Source of the DNA: Gymnorhina tibicen
Taxonomy: Eukaryota; Chordata; Aves; Passeriformes; Artamidae
Assembly (NCBI GenBank): GCA_013399875.1
Contig: VXAZ01009666.1
Span: 124,319 to 188,318 of the forward strand
Direction: 5' to 3'
DNA length: 64,000 nt
The position numbers were made by a program, and so were the translations under genes. Within the stretch, counting starts at the first letter, position 1. Each line of letters begins with the position of its first letter. The notes beneath the pieces were generated by a model, which was not told the DNA's origin, ran no database searches, and was given only the letters and a program-made list of their open reading frames with translations. Below are positions 13,201-22,789 of the stretch, in pieces.

Positions 13201-16200
13201 ACTGATGGAGCTTGTCTGTGCATATAATTTTGTCTGCTATCTTATGTATTTCTGTGGCAGGTAATTGTAGCAATTATTTTGGAGAATGCTCTGTTGATTC
13301 CTGCTGATAAAAAAGATCCATGCAAAATAAGCAGCGTCTTAGCTTTGAAACAATATTGTTGTGATATACATGACAGCTGCCAGGTGTTATGCTGAAGGAG
13401 CTAGACTGCATAAAAATATGAAAACAAAATGCTTGAACTAAAGTTTAAACCATTTAAAAATAACCTGTTGTGCTCCCTTTGTTTCCGCTGCCTGGAAGTG
13501 TTAAGTGCCAGAAGTGTAACACTTGACATTTGAGGCAGACAAACATAGCCTACAGATTCTGGGATTGCTTTGCAACCCAGCTAGCATTTTTTAATCATGC
13601 CTGTTCTTGTCAACACTGGGGGTTGTTTCTAAACAAGCCAGCTAAAAATGGGAATTAAATTTAATTTCTTGCTCATTTTCTGAGGCTACAGAAACCCTAG
13701 ATGCAAGAAACCTGTATTTTCACAGCTTCTCTCTCCAAGACCCACACTTTCTAACAAATTCACACCCTTGCTCTCCTGCTGGATCAAGAGGAGGCAGTGA
13801 AGGCGCTGGGTAGTTCGTGTGCCTCTAAGGGTGTGGATCCATTTTCTCCTCTGGCAGCAAAGGTGATTCAGGAGTTTCTTGCCAAATGGCCCTGCTTCTT
13901 ATTGCCACCACTTACAGGGCATTTGTGCTGAGGCAGCTGTTTGTTGAGCTGTGCTGAAATCAAATCATTCAAATGATCCAGGTTTAAAAATATCTTCCTT
14001 CACCTCAGAAAAAACAACCAAAAAATTGATGTCATTCCAGTGACATTCCCATTCTTAGCACAGCCCTTCAAAGAGCTGCAGCAATGCAAATGGGCAGTGA
14101 ACCATGGAACCAAAGCAGGAAGAGGTGAATGGGGACCCAAGGGGCAGAACCTGCTTTGGTTAGCATTGTTGCTCCAGAAAACATTCATATAGGTTGTAAG
14201 CAACCACCTCATCTATCTGCATTAAAGTAGATTATGAAGCCATTCAGCCCTTCACCTTTCCTCCCCGCTTCCTAAATTCAAGAGTTTGTGATCTTGTAAA
14301 GGTAATAGTGCAGTCAAAATTCTGAATTCCTATCAAGTTTTCTGATATCCCGAAATACTTGGCTGGAATCTTTCTCATGTAATTGCTTAAAAGCCAGATC
14401 TAGTCTAACCCAGTTACCCAGAGTCTCTAGAGTCAGTAGAAAGAAACAGGTACCTCCAGAGGGCAATCCACTTCTTTGAGGATGGCACAAATCACCCTCT
14501 GGTTGTGCCTTTCTCTAATCACTCCCATTAGAGGGGATGCATAGAGTTTGCTTGAGTGGATATCTTGCTTCTGGATGACTAAGTTCGTCAGTATAGATCT
14601 CAGCCTAGGTACCTAAAGGCTATGGAGATTACTCCTGGTAAAGCAAAAAACAATGTGTAGGCTTCATTGTATTTCAAATACCTAAAGGGCCTTGACGGCA
14701 TGTTTTTCCCCAGCATGAGTAGGATAACTGCTGGGACCTAACAAATGAAAATGTTACGACAAACCATCCCACTGACCTCTTTCCTCGTGTCCACACCCTT
14801 TTACAAGAACCTTATACAGATTTAAGTAGAGCCCTGCTTAAGGAAGCAAATGAAAGATCCTGAATATCTGCAACTTAGAAATGACTCATCAGGCTCAACT
14901 CTGAGATCCTTATACTGTTTATTCATGCAAACTCTAGTGTGCCAGATGCTGAGGAGTGCTGAATGGCTGCTCAGTGGGAGTTGTGGTTGCTCAGCACCTC
15001 CAAAGAATAGGCATGTAAACTCCAGCCTGGACTTCGCTTATGGGAAAAACAAAACCAACCATCAGTCATGAACAGTGTGCTTCCCTCCCCACTTCATGAG
15101 CTGGCCTGGTGAAAATTCCTGGTGCTTACTGAAAGCACTATCTGATGTCACTCGACACCACAGGGGAAAACATAAATCAAAGTGTAAGTATTCAGCACTC
15201 TCTCAGCATTGGCCTAATGTGATTAATGTGATCTGAGGTAAACACTTTAGTTATTCCTTATTACTTTTAGGGACCCAAAGGGTTGGGACTTGTTATTCTA
15301 GGTAATGTGAAATACAAGCCCTACCCATGAGATCTCCAAGGCAAAGATAAAGCTCAGGTAGGAGCTTGACAACAGTTACCTAATAGCAATGGACAAACAC
15401 AATGAAGCGTTGAATCTGGACTGTCTTAAAGGCATGTGGCAAGGGCTGTGCCACGCTCAGCACAGAGCTTTCCTCTGGCAGCAGAGGAGGGTTGCAGTAA
15501 CACGGAGAGCAAGATAATCCAGCATGAGATTACGAGGACCTACAGAGTGGTCAGATGCCTGAATCCCAGTGACACTGAGTAGACCTGCTTCTGCATTCTG
15601 TCTTTCACAATCACAGCCTGGTTCAAAACAGGTCTTTTTCTGTAAAATCTACAGCTGAAATCTTTGAGATCTTGGACAATTCCAGCACACTGTATAACTC
15701 TGAGTTGTGTGGGCTGCTGTTGGAAGGGAAGAATGGATTTAATAACATGGACAAAGTTGTTGTTGGCGCCTTTTGATGGTTTCTTGTCTTACATGAAGAG
15801 AGCATACCTCTGTCACTGTATGATTCAGAGACAAACATTAAAGTGTCACAGGTGTGAAAACACAAGCCTAAGAGCCAAGTAATGGCCCTACTGTCAGTTT
15901 TGTGCTTGCTTCACTCCTGGCTGGGTGTGATGGAAAATGACTGGTCTTGGAAAGGCACATCGAGGTGTTGCAGACTGGCAGCCTGCTGAGTCCAGCAAGG
16001 TGCAGGGAGCAAATGCTTCATCCAGCCAAACCCAGTGGGAATGTGTTGGAGTTCCAGCATTGTTTTGCTGACACAGGACGATGTCATCACAGCAAAATAT
16101 GAAGGAGTTAACACATTATGAAATACAGTTTTGGCAGTGATGCAGACAAAGATTGTTTTGCTTGAAATGCAGTACTAGCAGCGCCGGTTAGCAGGGTAAT

Positions 16201-18175
16201 GCAGTCAGCTTGCCAGTCTAACTCATTACATTGTGCTTTCTTTCTTCTTATATGTCGGATAATATAATGCTAACTAAATCCTATGAAACGCTCAGCGTAA
16301 CTTTAAACTTGTAGATAGTTATTTGCTTCAATGTTAATCTTGATTTAATGTAAATTACTGGGTAGTGGCTGGTTAGAATAGCAAGTGGAAGTGCTAAAGG
16401 AAGCCTGCCTTGCATAGGAAGAGAAATGACAAGGTACCTGTGTGTGTTAAAATAAAAAAACCAAAAAAAAAGCAGGAATTGTGTTTTAAACCTCTTGCTA
16501 GTCCTATTCCTTTACAGGGTGAGAAGTGAGGAGGGTTGTCCCATGCCTGCTTACACACACTGCTGAGGGCTTGGTGCACAAAACTGCACAACCAGTTTCA
16601 AAATTACTCTTAGCTAGTCTGGGCACTTTGACTGCCCTTCCAAAAATAAAGGCAAAATTTCCAGCATCACGAAAGACTAATAAACCACCTACGCTCCTGC
16701 ATCTACCAAGATCAAGAGAGCGCCAAATGCCTTATAACTCAGAAAGTCTAGCTGTGAATTTACTGCTGATACCTAACTTTTGTAATCAGGTTGAAAGATT
16801 TGCAATCAGCACTTTCCAGGGCTGAGAGGCAGATCTTCTATAGTCGGGACTCAATTAGCTACCTGCCTTTCAGCTGAAGATCTGGCCCCTGGGCCCAGTT
16901 CTTTACCATACTTTTGCATAAGCCTAGGAGACAGCCCTTCTCACCAGCATTGCTGGAAATGGACTTTTGCATTCAAGTAGGCAGCTGTTTCTCCCACGAT
17001 TTTCATCTGTACTCTCAATAAATACATTATAAAGTTAGCAAGCAAGAGCTATTTTTGTCTGCAAGATCCCTCCATAAAAATCCTTTTTGGGTCCTGTATG
17101 TTGCAGTGAGTAGCAAAGAGAGCCTTGCTTTGAAAATACGAATCTAAGTCAAAGATTGGTCCACATTTGAAATAGTAAAGCAATTTCTCAGATAATATTT
17201 CATTGAAATAAATAGGGCTGTTTCAATTTAGAGCAATCAAGGATCTTGATAATAATGGCGCTGTGAACTCTAATTAGATATAAATAAAGAAATAGGGATC
17301 TGTTTCTTTTCATACCTTCATTGCTGTCTTGTTTGTTGGTGACACTTAAATAGGTAGTAACTGGAATGAAGCCCAATAGCCAATTTATACTTAATACACC
17401 ACTAGTTCTTACTTATTCTTGTAGTACACTTTAACAGTAAGTACTTACAAAAATGCTGAGGAAGATCATCCATCCCATGCTTCAGTTCCTCACAAGCAGC
17501 CCTGCGTCAATGTTTGTTGCTGGATGTGTCTATTAGCAACACTGCTTTGGTGACTTTCTGTTTTAGGACAATTCTACAAATGACTGAGATGTTGAAATTC
17601 AGGGGATACTACTTTATCATTTTTCCTCTATTGAGTAGTACATTGACATCAAATAGTTCACCTGAGATCATGCTGAAGTTTCCAAAGGAAGCTGAAACCG
17701 TGCACAAAGAAGACTGGCGTCATGGCTGGTTTAATTTTAAGAATGTACAATAACGTATGTGTGCATCTTGGAATACAGAGGGCAAAAAAATCCTGTATAT
17801 TGCAAGTTAAATTGTGTTTTTAATGATGAAGACACAAGGCTTTCCTTAGCTAGCAAATCACCCATTTTTATGTATTTTATCTTTAATAGGATTTCTGATA
17901 CTATCACAAAGCAGTCTTCATTCTTTGCCAAAGGGATCTGGAACTAGTGAAATATTTCTGCCTAATACACTGGTCTGTTAAATATTCAACTAATTTCAGG
18001 AATTCCTTTTATTAGCAGCTACAGTATATCATGTCCAGATTCCTTTTTCTACTGTAAGCGTAGGATACCTATGCAAACAAAAGAGGGATATAAACTGAAG
18101 TTTATATCTCCGTATTATTTATTTCCTGTTCCTCATCTGAGTTAAACTGAAGTGAAATAAATATTAGAAGACTTT

Positions 18176-18199
18176 AAAAAAAAAAAAAAAACAAAAAAA
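18176..18199. repeat. A-rich simple repeat
   Basis: A16 followed by C and A7. No transposon body is recognisable directly upstream, so it is listed as a simple repeat rather than a retroposon tail. Confidence 0.8.
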
Positions 18200-18638
18200 C
18201 CCCACTTCCTAGGCAGATTTCATAACAGCAGAACAAGTATCATTTTGAGTGGCAATGCACTGGCAATAACATTTGGCTCTGGTTCACATCAATCTGGAGG
18301 CCCAGCTACACAAGCCAAGCTGGCTCAGGATCACTTCTGAACCGGCATTTATCACCTTCAGTGCAATAATATTCCAGAGGACCAAATCAGGACTAAGCCC
18401 TTTGCACAGATGCGACACGCTCACCCAGCATAATCCTTCCTCAGCCACTGATCATGGCAAAAGTCCCTCCGGCTTCTTTGGCGTTAGAAGTCTGTCTTAG
18501 CTTCCCAAATTTCCATGCTCCCTGCCTTTTCCCTTCTTTCCCACTTCATTCTGTTTCCCTGCATGTTGTGAAATCTTATGGATTTTAATGCAATTCATAT
18601 TTTCCTCTTCCATTTATCAACCTTTCCTTCCTTTGCAG

Positions 18639-18749
18639 ACTGGTTCTGAACCAGGACGAGTGGAGGAAGCTCCCGTGAGCAGTGAGAGGGGTGACGAGCC
18701 GGCTCGTCATGTCTTCTCCTTCTCCTGGTTGAACTCACTGAATGAATGA
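18639..18749 (+). CDS. TRIM55: TRIM55 (MuRF2) terminal coding exon
   Basis: Phase-0 exon of 36 codons plus a TGA stop. It ends ARHVFSFSWLNSLNE; human MuRF2 ends ARHIFSFSWLNSLNE, so the extreme C-terminus is almost unchanged. The upstream part (TGSEPGRVEEAPVSSERGDEP) is much more divergent. The acceptor is textbook, with CCTTTGCAG directly before the exon. The exon lies 15.4 kb from the previous one and was found by looking for the conserved tail. This stretch is known in the family as the conserved C-terminal tip; its binding role is not visible from sequence. Confidence 0.95.
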   Translation, partial: TGSEPGRVEEAPVSSERGDEPARHVFSFSWLNSLNE

Positions 18750-20100
18750 TGACTCACTCTGGCTGGCTTCTGGCGTGCTTCTCCTCAGAAGGACCGTGAG
18801 CACAGGCAGCCTGGCTGCAGTCAGCAAAGAAACTGGCCTGGAAAGGGACATCTGAGCAGGTTTCATTCCTAGCAACTCAGCTGACCTCCACATTGTACGC
18901 TTGAGATGACAGACCTGAGAGGGAGGGAGCATGGGGATACATTACTGTATGTATTGTAGTCAGAGTGTTTTCCAATAATTTCTTGCTTCCAAGGGGAAAG
19001 AAGCATCACTACAACTTTAGGCTGAGCACTGCTAGTGTTTTGTAACTCACTTGATGGCACATCCCCATGTAGGTGTAAACACTTCACCAATGTTCTTAGC
19101 TAAAATGCTGGTATGATATTTTCTAGTAGCATCCTTTGCCAAAACCGTGCTTCTCCTCAGTATCCTCCTGCATCCCCGCTTGTCAGTGCTGGTGACTTCA
19201 GTGACACTATCATGTCCTTGGCAGCCCCAAGTCAGGGTTGTGTCTAACAGTACTGGTGCCTCCCAGGCTGCGGAGGCTGAACACGGGAGGGAAGAAGGAA
19301 GCTGCCATTTCTTCCTTTGCACTTGCTCTTCCTACTAAACCACAACAGCTGATGCTCACAAAAACATGTTATTTGTAAGGAAGATTCCCAGTGGCAGGAA
19401 TGAGGAAGGTGCACACATCAAAAGCACTGGCCAAGACCCCCAGACAGCTCTGAGTATGTGGGGCAGTTGCTGAAGTGCTGCCCAGTCTGTCCAGCCATAA
19501 CCTGTGTCTGTGTCTTCTCAGCCATCAGTGTGCATACAAAAGGGGACATGTTCTTATTTGAAACCAGAGTGCGATTAGGTGGTCACAGGTACTCACTCAA
19601 GGTTTAATTTGAAGTCACTGTGCTGTGCTGTAGAAAAGGCAGATGCTGACTGTCCTGTTCCGTGTGCATTGCAGATGTTGAGCCATCAAATGAAATCAAA
19701 TTTGTGTCTTAAAAGAGGCTTTACAAGTTGTACTGAAGGCGACACTCTGTGATTTTTGTCACTGGGAGCAGGGTGTCAACACTCAGTAGTGTTTAAGAGA
19801 GATTGGCAGGCTGCCGGGAGTGCTTGGTGCCATAGGGGACCAGGTGTCAAGCTCTGCACTGGGTTTACGTGTGGATCTTTCCCAAATCCCTGAGCCAGGC
19901 CCTCGATGCACTGTTGTGGCAGGAGCCTGCATGGGGCCATAAGGCTATGCTGTGCCCCAGCAGGACTGGTGAGCTGGCAGTGCAGACTGGTTAGCAGGCT
20001 GCGTGGGGTCAGCCCCCGTCCTGGACACCCGTCGCTACAGGCCCGAGTGACATCAGCCCTCACTGGTATCTGTTTTCCCTGGAGAACGTTCCCTGGAAAA
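18750..20100 (+). other. TRIM55: TRIM55 3'UTR and spacer
   Basis: The sequence after the TRIM55 stop is non-coding by inspection. I found no AATAAA or ATTAAA on the + strand between 18750 and about 20250, so the 3' end of the mRNA cannot be placed. Either a variant signal is used or transcription continues further towards CRH. No transposon is recognisable here. Confidence 0.6.
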
Positions 20101-20850
20101 CTCTCCTGCGAGAGTTTTGGAGGGCTGCACAGGCAAGCTCCGCGCGAAGCTTTGGAACTCGCACAGCCAGAACGAGCGCCGTCCAGCACCGCCACCGCAT
20201 CGCCTCCGGCTGCTGGAGCAGCTTTTCCCTGGGATTTTGGTTCGGGGTGAGGGATTTATTATTTTCTGCCAGTCATCCTGTAGATTTCCCCCAGCTCCTC
20301 CCGGGAAGTTTCTCCACACCCACTGCCGCCTCCCTAGAGCCCCTGGGAGGGATCCCGCTTGGGCACCGCCGCCGGGACGGGGGAAGCCGAAGCAGGAAGG
20401 AACCTGTCCTTTTGGGGTGCGGGGACCATGCGCAGAGCCAGAACGAAAACGCAAAAGAGATGTGGGAGAGCCTCATCCTTTCTCATCGCCGCTCCCCGGC
20501 GGGAGGAGGCTGCCCGATCCCGGCCACAGCGGCAGGACCCAGGGAGCCCCCTCGGGGGGCTGCTGAGGTGGGATTCGGCAGCGCTGGGGGGCACCGATTT
20601 GCCCTCGACACCCCGTTCCCGGGAGCAGCCTGCGCCGAGGGCGGCGGCGTGGGGCAGCCCCCGTCCAGGGCCGGCAGCGTCGGGGCGCGCCTGGGGGAGA
20701 GCCCGCGAGGACGGGGCTCCCCGGGGCGGGGGGGGGGGAAACATCCCCGGGGGAGATATAAGGCTCGCCGCGGCTCCAGGTGTCCACGGCCGCGGGTGCC
20801 CCCCCGCCCCGGTAAGCGCTGAGGGAGGCGGAGCAGCCCTCAGGCGTCTA
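20100..20850. other. CpG island between TRIM55 and CRH
   Basis: GC content and CpG density rise abruptly at about 20.1 kb and fall at about 20.85 kb, just past the CRH polyadenylation region. The block contains an 11-G run (20728-20738), a TATA-like box on the + strand (TATAAGG, 20757-20763) and a strong + strand splice donor (GGTAAGC, GT at 20812-20813). Long frames on both strands (for example 20247-20822 + and 20334-20855 -) are what GC-rich, stop-poor DNA gives, and none resembles a known protein. It may be a promoter for a + strand RNA running antisense to CRH, or an unmethylated regulatory island of CRH itself. Confidence 0.65.
20757..20817 (+). promoter_or_regulatory. Candidate TATA box and first-exon donor of an antisense transcript
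   Basis: TATAAGG at 20757-20763 is followed about 50 bases later by CCCG|GTAAGC, in the CpG island. Initiation about 30 bases below the TATA box would give a first exon of only about 25 nt. Initiation upstream in the island would give a longer one. This is inference from motifs only. Confidence 0.25.
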
Positions 20851-20888
20851 GGCAAGAAAGTCTATCAAGTCATCTTTACTTTGCAGCT

Positions 20889-20894
20889 TTTATT
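20889..20894 (-). terminator. CRH: CRH polyadenylation signal, distal
   Basis: A second AATAAA on the - strand, about 460 bases after the stop. Cleavage would fall near 20870. Confidence 0.6.
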
Positions 20895-20955
20895 AAAAAT
20901 ATAAATATTAAACATTCTCTTACACAACCAAATCGACCGAGCGCTGAAAAGATGT

Positions 20956-20961
20956 TTTATT
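20956..20961 (-). terminator. CRH: CRH polyadenylation signal, proximal
   Basis: AATAAA on the - strand, about 395 bases after the stop codon. Confidence 0.6.
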
Positions 20962-21128
20962 GTGAAAATGTTTACAGGAAAAAAAGTGGATTGAAAGTAG
21001 CTTACAGAGATTCCCCCTCCCACCTCCCTGCCCCCAGCAGAAAAGTTTTCTGTCTTCTTGGCACCATTTCTTCCAATGCTCACACATCCCTACGTAGCGA
21101 TGGCACTAGAATAACTGGGAAATGGAGA

Positions 21129-21138
21129 AATAAATAAA
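21129..21138 (+). terminator. Overlapping AATAAA pair on the + strand inside the CRH 3'UTR
   Basis: Two overlapping AATAAA hexamers (21129-21134 and 21133-21138), with another at 21255-21260. Apart from ATTAAA at 20892 and 20907, these are the first canonical + strand signals found after the TRIM55 stop. They may be fortuitous AT-rich sequence of the CRH 3'UTR. Confidence 0.25.
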
Positions 21139-21355
21139 GGTAGGGGAGGTTACGAACGACACTCGTGTTTCTGCACTTGGTACACGGTTGTGCATGCTAG
21201 TCAAGGGACAGAGGCTGTTCGGAGTACACCCTTCTAGGTTTAAAGCTATATAAAAATAAAGAGATGACATCAGAGCAGCACTATGGTACATCGGACGGTG
21301 TAATTATTCTTGTGCTAACTGCGGAATCTCTTTGGCAAGGCGGGGAGGGGCCGTT

Positions 21356-21886
21356 TCACTTCCCGATTATCTCCATCAGTTTCCTGTTGCTGTGAGCTTG
21401 CTGCGCTAGCTGCTCGGCTCGGGCCATCTCCAAGACTTCTCGCAGGAGGTGGAAAGTCAGATCCAGAGAAATAGGGGGCTCCTCGGATCGCTTCTCCCTC
21501 TCCACGGCCTCACCCTCGGCTTCGCCGTCCTCTCGGCTCCCCGGCGAGCGCTCGGGCAGCTGCTGCAGCTGTTGAACCGCCGCCCGGAAAAAGTTGCTGG
21601 CGGAGGCTTCGGGCTGTAGGTGGCTGGTGCTGCTGGAGGAGGCGGAGAAAGAGCCAACGGGTCTCTTGTGAAGGTTGCCCAGGCGCAGGAAATACTCTTC
21701 TCCCATGCGGAGCAGGACTGGCAGAGTTTGCTGCTGCTGCTGCTGCTGTTGCTGCTGCTGGAAGAAATCTGGCTGGTGCAGAGCCCCGGGGACGGGTGCC
21801 GGGCTCTTGCTGAGAGCTCTGCACTCCTGGCAGGGCAGGAGGGCGACCAGCAGGATTCCCGTGGAGACCAGCAGCGGGATCTTCAT
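21356..21886 (-). CDS. CRH: Corticotropin-releasing hormone preprohormone
   Basis: Complete 176-residue precursor in one exon. Start: the ATG at 21886 opens a classic signal peptide (MKIPLLVSTGILLVALLPC, cleavage near residue 24). The frame is also open upstream, but that is the GC-rich 5'UTR and intron. Order of parts: signal peptide; polyglutamine tract, residues 43-53; conserved propeptide block VLLRMGEEYFLRLGNL, about 57-72; NFFRAAVQQLQQLP, about 98-111; acidic linker; furin-type site REKR (130-133); 41-residue hormone (134-174); then Gly-Lys and stop. The Gly donates the C-terminal amide after Lys is trimmed. The hormone is released by hypothalamic neurons and drives pituitary ACTH through CRHR1. 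As far as I recall the mature peptide equals the human one. The gene is convergent with TRIM55. Confidence 0.98.
   Translation of the reverse strand: MKIPLLVSTGILLVALLPCQECRALSKSPAPVPGALHQPDFFQQQQQQQQQQQTLPVLLRMGEEYFLRLGNLHKRPVGSFSASSSSTSHLQPEASASNFFRAAVQQLQQLPERSPGSREDGEAEGEAVEREKRSEEPPISLDLTFHLLREVLEMARAEQLAQQAHSNRKLMEIIGK
21365..21487 (-). other. CRH: Mature CRH-41 peptide
   Basis: Residues 134-174 of the precursor, starting SEEPPISLDLTFHLLREVLE and ending RKLMEII. The peptide follows the REKR processing site and precedes the Gly-Lys amidation signal. The amphipathic helix and the N-terminal SEEPPISLDLT receptor-activating part are intact. Confidence 0.97.
21728..21760 (-). repeat. CRH: CAG/CAA trinucleotide repeat coding for Gln11 in CRH
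   Basis: Eleven consecutive Gln codons, mostly CAG with two CAA interruptions, between Phe-Phe and Thr-Leu-Pro of the propeptide. Human CRH has a mixed Pro/Gln stretch after the same Phe-Phe. The tract is outside the mature hormone. Confidence 0.95.
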
Positions 21887-21901
21887 GATCGGGGCCCAAA
21901 C
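21887..21901 (-). other. CRH: CRH 5'UTR, exon 2 part
   Basis: Fifteen bases between the putative acceptor (CCACCGCAG ending at 21902) and the ATG. CRH genes have a single intron in the 5'UTR with all coding sequence in exon 2, which this fits. Confidence 0.6.
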
Positions 21902-22434
21902 CTGCGGTGGCAGACGGGGGACGGGGGTTGGGTTACAAAGCCGAGCCGCGGCGGCGGGGAGGACAGCGGTCGGCCGGGGAGGGGACGTCCCCGCCGCCGC
22001 TGTCCCGGTGCTGAAACGCGCCGCTCCGCGCCGCTCCGCGCTCCGCACACCACCCCCGGCCGCTCTCACCCCGGCCCGTCCACCCGTGCCGTCGAGGCGG
22101 CCGCTCTCCGCAGAACAACTCCGCGGAACAGCCCCGCGGGGCGGCTCCGGGCTGCGCCGGCAGCGGCTCCCGGGAACCAGGCTGGGCTGAGCCCCCGCGC
22201 AGAGTCCACGCGTGTTCGCGACCCGCGCCTCTTCACCCACCCGGGGCGAGGGGGAACGTGGGGTGCCTGTGGCGGGGCGGTTCTCCTCACGAGCTGCGGG
22301 GTTCAAGCGCCCGTTCCCCACCTCCCAGCTGCCCGGCCAGGACAGTTCCCCGTATCCCGCGGTACGCCGCGCTCAGCCCCGCTCAGCGCAGGGCAGCGCA
22401 TCCGCTGCGCGCCCGGGCGCGGCCCCGCACCTAC
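21902..22434 (-). other. CRH: CRH intron in the 5'UTR
   Basis: GC-rich 533-nt intron from a strong donor (CCAG|GTAGGTG, GT at 22434-22433) to the acceptor CCGCAG. Placement is by consensus and by the known two-exon organisation of CRH. The acceptor could be one of several nearby AGs. Confidence 0.6.
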
Positions 22435-22557
22435 CTGGGGCGGCGGTGGCGGCGGTCGGGCAGGACGGGCGGCGGCGGGACTCGGCGGTGCCCGGCGTCC
22501 CTTCCTCTCCCTCTCCCTCGGAGCCGGCTCCTGGCGAACTTGGGATCAGATTTGGTA
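22435..22557 (-). other. CRH: CRH non-coding exon 1
   Basis: The 5' limit is set at about 25-30 bases below the TATA box and the 3' limit by the GTAGGTG donor. There is no ATG-initiated frame of note. The exact start site cannot be read from sequence. Confidence 0.6.
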
Positions 22558-22580
22558 CTAATCAGAGCCGGGGCGCGGGA

Positions 22581-22589
22581 TTTTTATAG
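22581..22589 (-). promoter_or_regulatory. CRH: CRH TATA box
   Basis: CTATAAAAA on the - strand, about 150 bases upstream of the exon 1 donor, in a position consistent with a start near 22557. Confidence 0.8.
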
Positions 22590-22743
22590 CTTAGACCCTC
22601 TCCTGGAATCACGCAGAACTTGCCTAATAAGCTGACGCTCTCCTGACAGCCCGATTGCGTGCCCCGATCTACTGCTGAATAAATCATGGGGGCCCGTCGG
22701 AGCGGCGATGGGCCGAGTTTCGCTATCGCAACCCCAAATCTCA

Positions 22744-22773
22744 CGTCCAATTATATCAACAGATATTTATCGC
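22744..22773 (-). promoter_or_regulatory. CRH: AT-rich conserved block of the CRH proximal promoter
   Basis: Reads GATAAATATCTGTTGATATA then ATTGGACGTG on the - strand, just downstream of the CRE. It is an AT island in otherwise GC-rich DNA. I recall almost the same string in the human CRH promoter, so it is likely a conserved binding block for forkhead, POU or homeodomain factors. The binding factor is inferred, not shown. Confidence 0.55.
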
Positions 22774-22781
22774 CTCTGCAG

Positions 22782-22789
22782 TGACGTCA
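22782..22789 (-). promoter_or_regulatory. CRH: CRE in the CRH promoter
   Basis: Perfect palindromic TGACGTCA, about 230 bases upstream of the predicted start. A CRE at about this distance is the established cAMP/CREB response element of mammalian CRH, so cAMP-PKA induction is expected here too. Confidence 0.9.

Larger units (their letters stand above)
3279..18638 (+). other. TRIM55: TRIM55 last intron, 15.4 kb
   Basis: Long phase-0 intron between the GTCAGT donor and an acceptor with a pyrimidine tract ending TTTGCAG at 18638. It is AT-rich, and I see no CR1 or LTR fragment in it. It contains a short GT run near 4279-4291, a purine-rich stretch near 5041-5230, an A16 run at 18176-18191, and a perfect 9-bp-stem hairpin at 18087-18108. 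The longest internal frame is antisense, 11319-11990, 223 codons, with no recognisable domain. No other coding segment can be supported. Confidence 0.8.
20870..21355 (-). other. CRH: CRH 3'UTR
   Basis: AT-rich stretch following the CRH stop codon on the - strand, ending near two AATAAA signals (20956-20961 and 20889-20894). Its AT richness contrasts sharply with the GC-rich coding exon on one side and the CpG island on the other. An AU-rich 3'UTR is normal for this gene in vertebrates. Confidence 0.75.

Noticed and set aside
20053..20904. Long frames in the CpG island between TRIM55 and CRH
   Set aside because: Same GC artefact, open in multiple frames at once.
21887..22321. In-frame extension of the CRH reading frame by 145 codons upstream of the MKIPLL start
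   Set aside because: It crosses the GC-rich 5'UTR and intron. The ATG at 21886 directly precedes a signal peptide and gives the family's usual length.
21620..22561. 313-codon + strand frame antisense to CRH
   Set aside because: GC-rich DNA lacks stop codons; the translation is Gly/Arg/Pro/Ala-rich with no domain, and it mirrors the CRH exon and intron.
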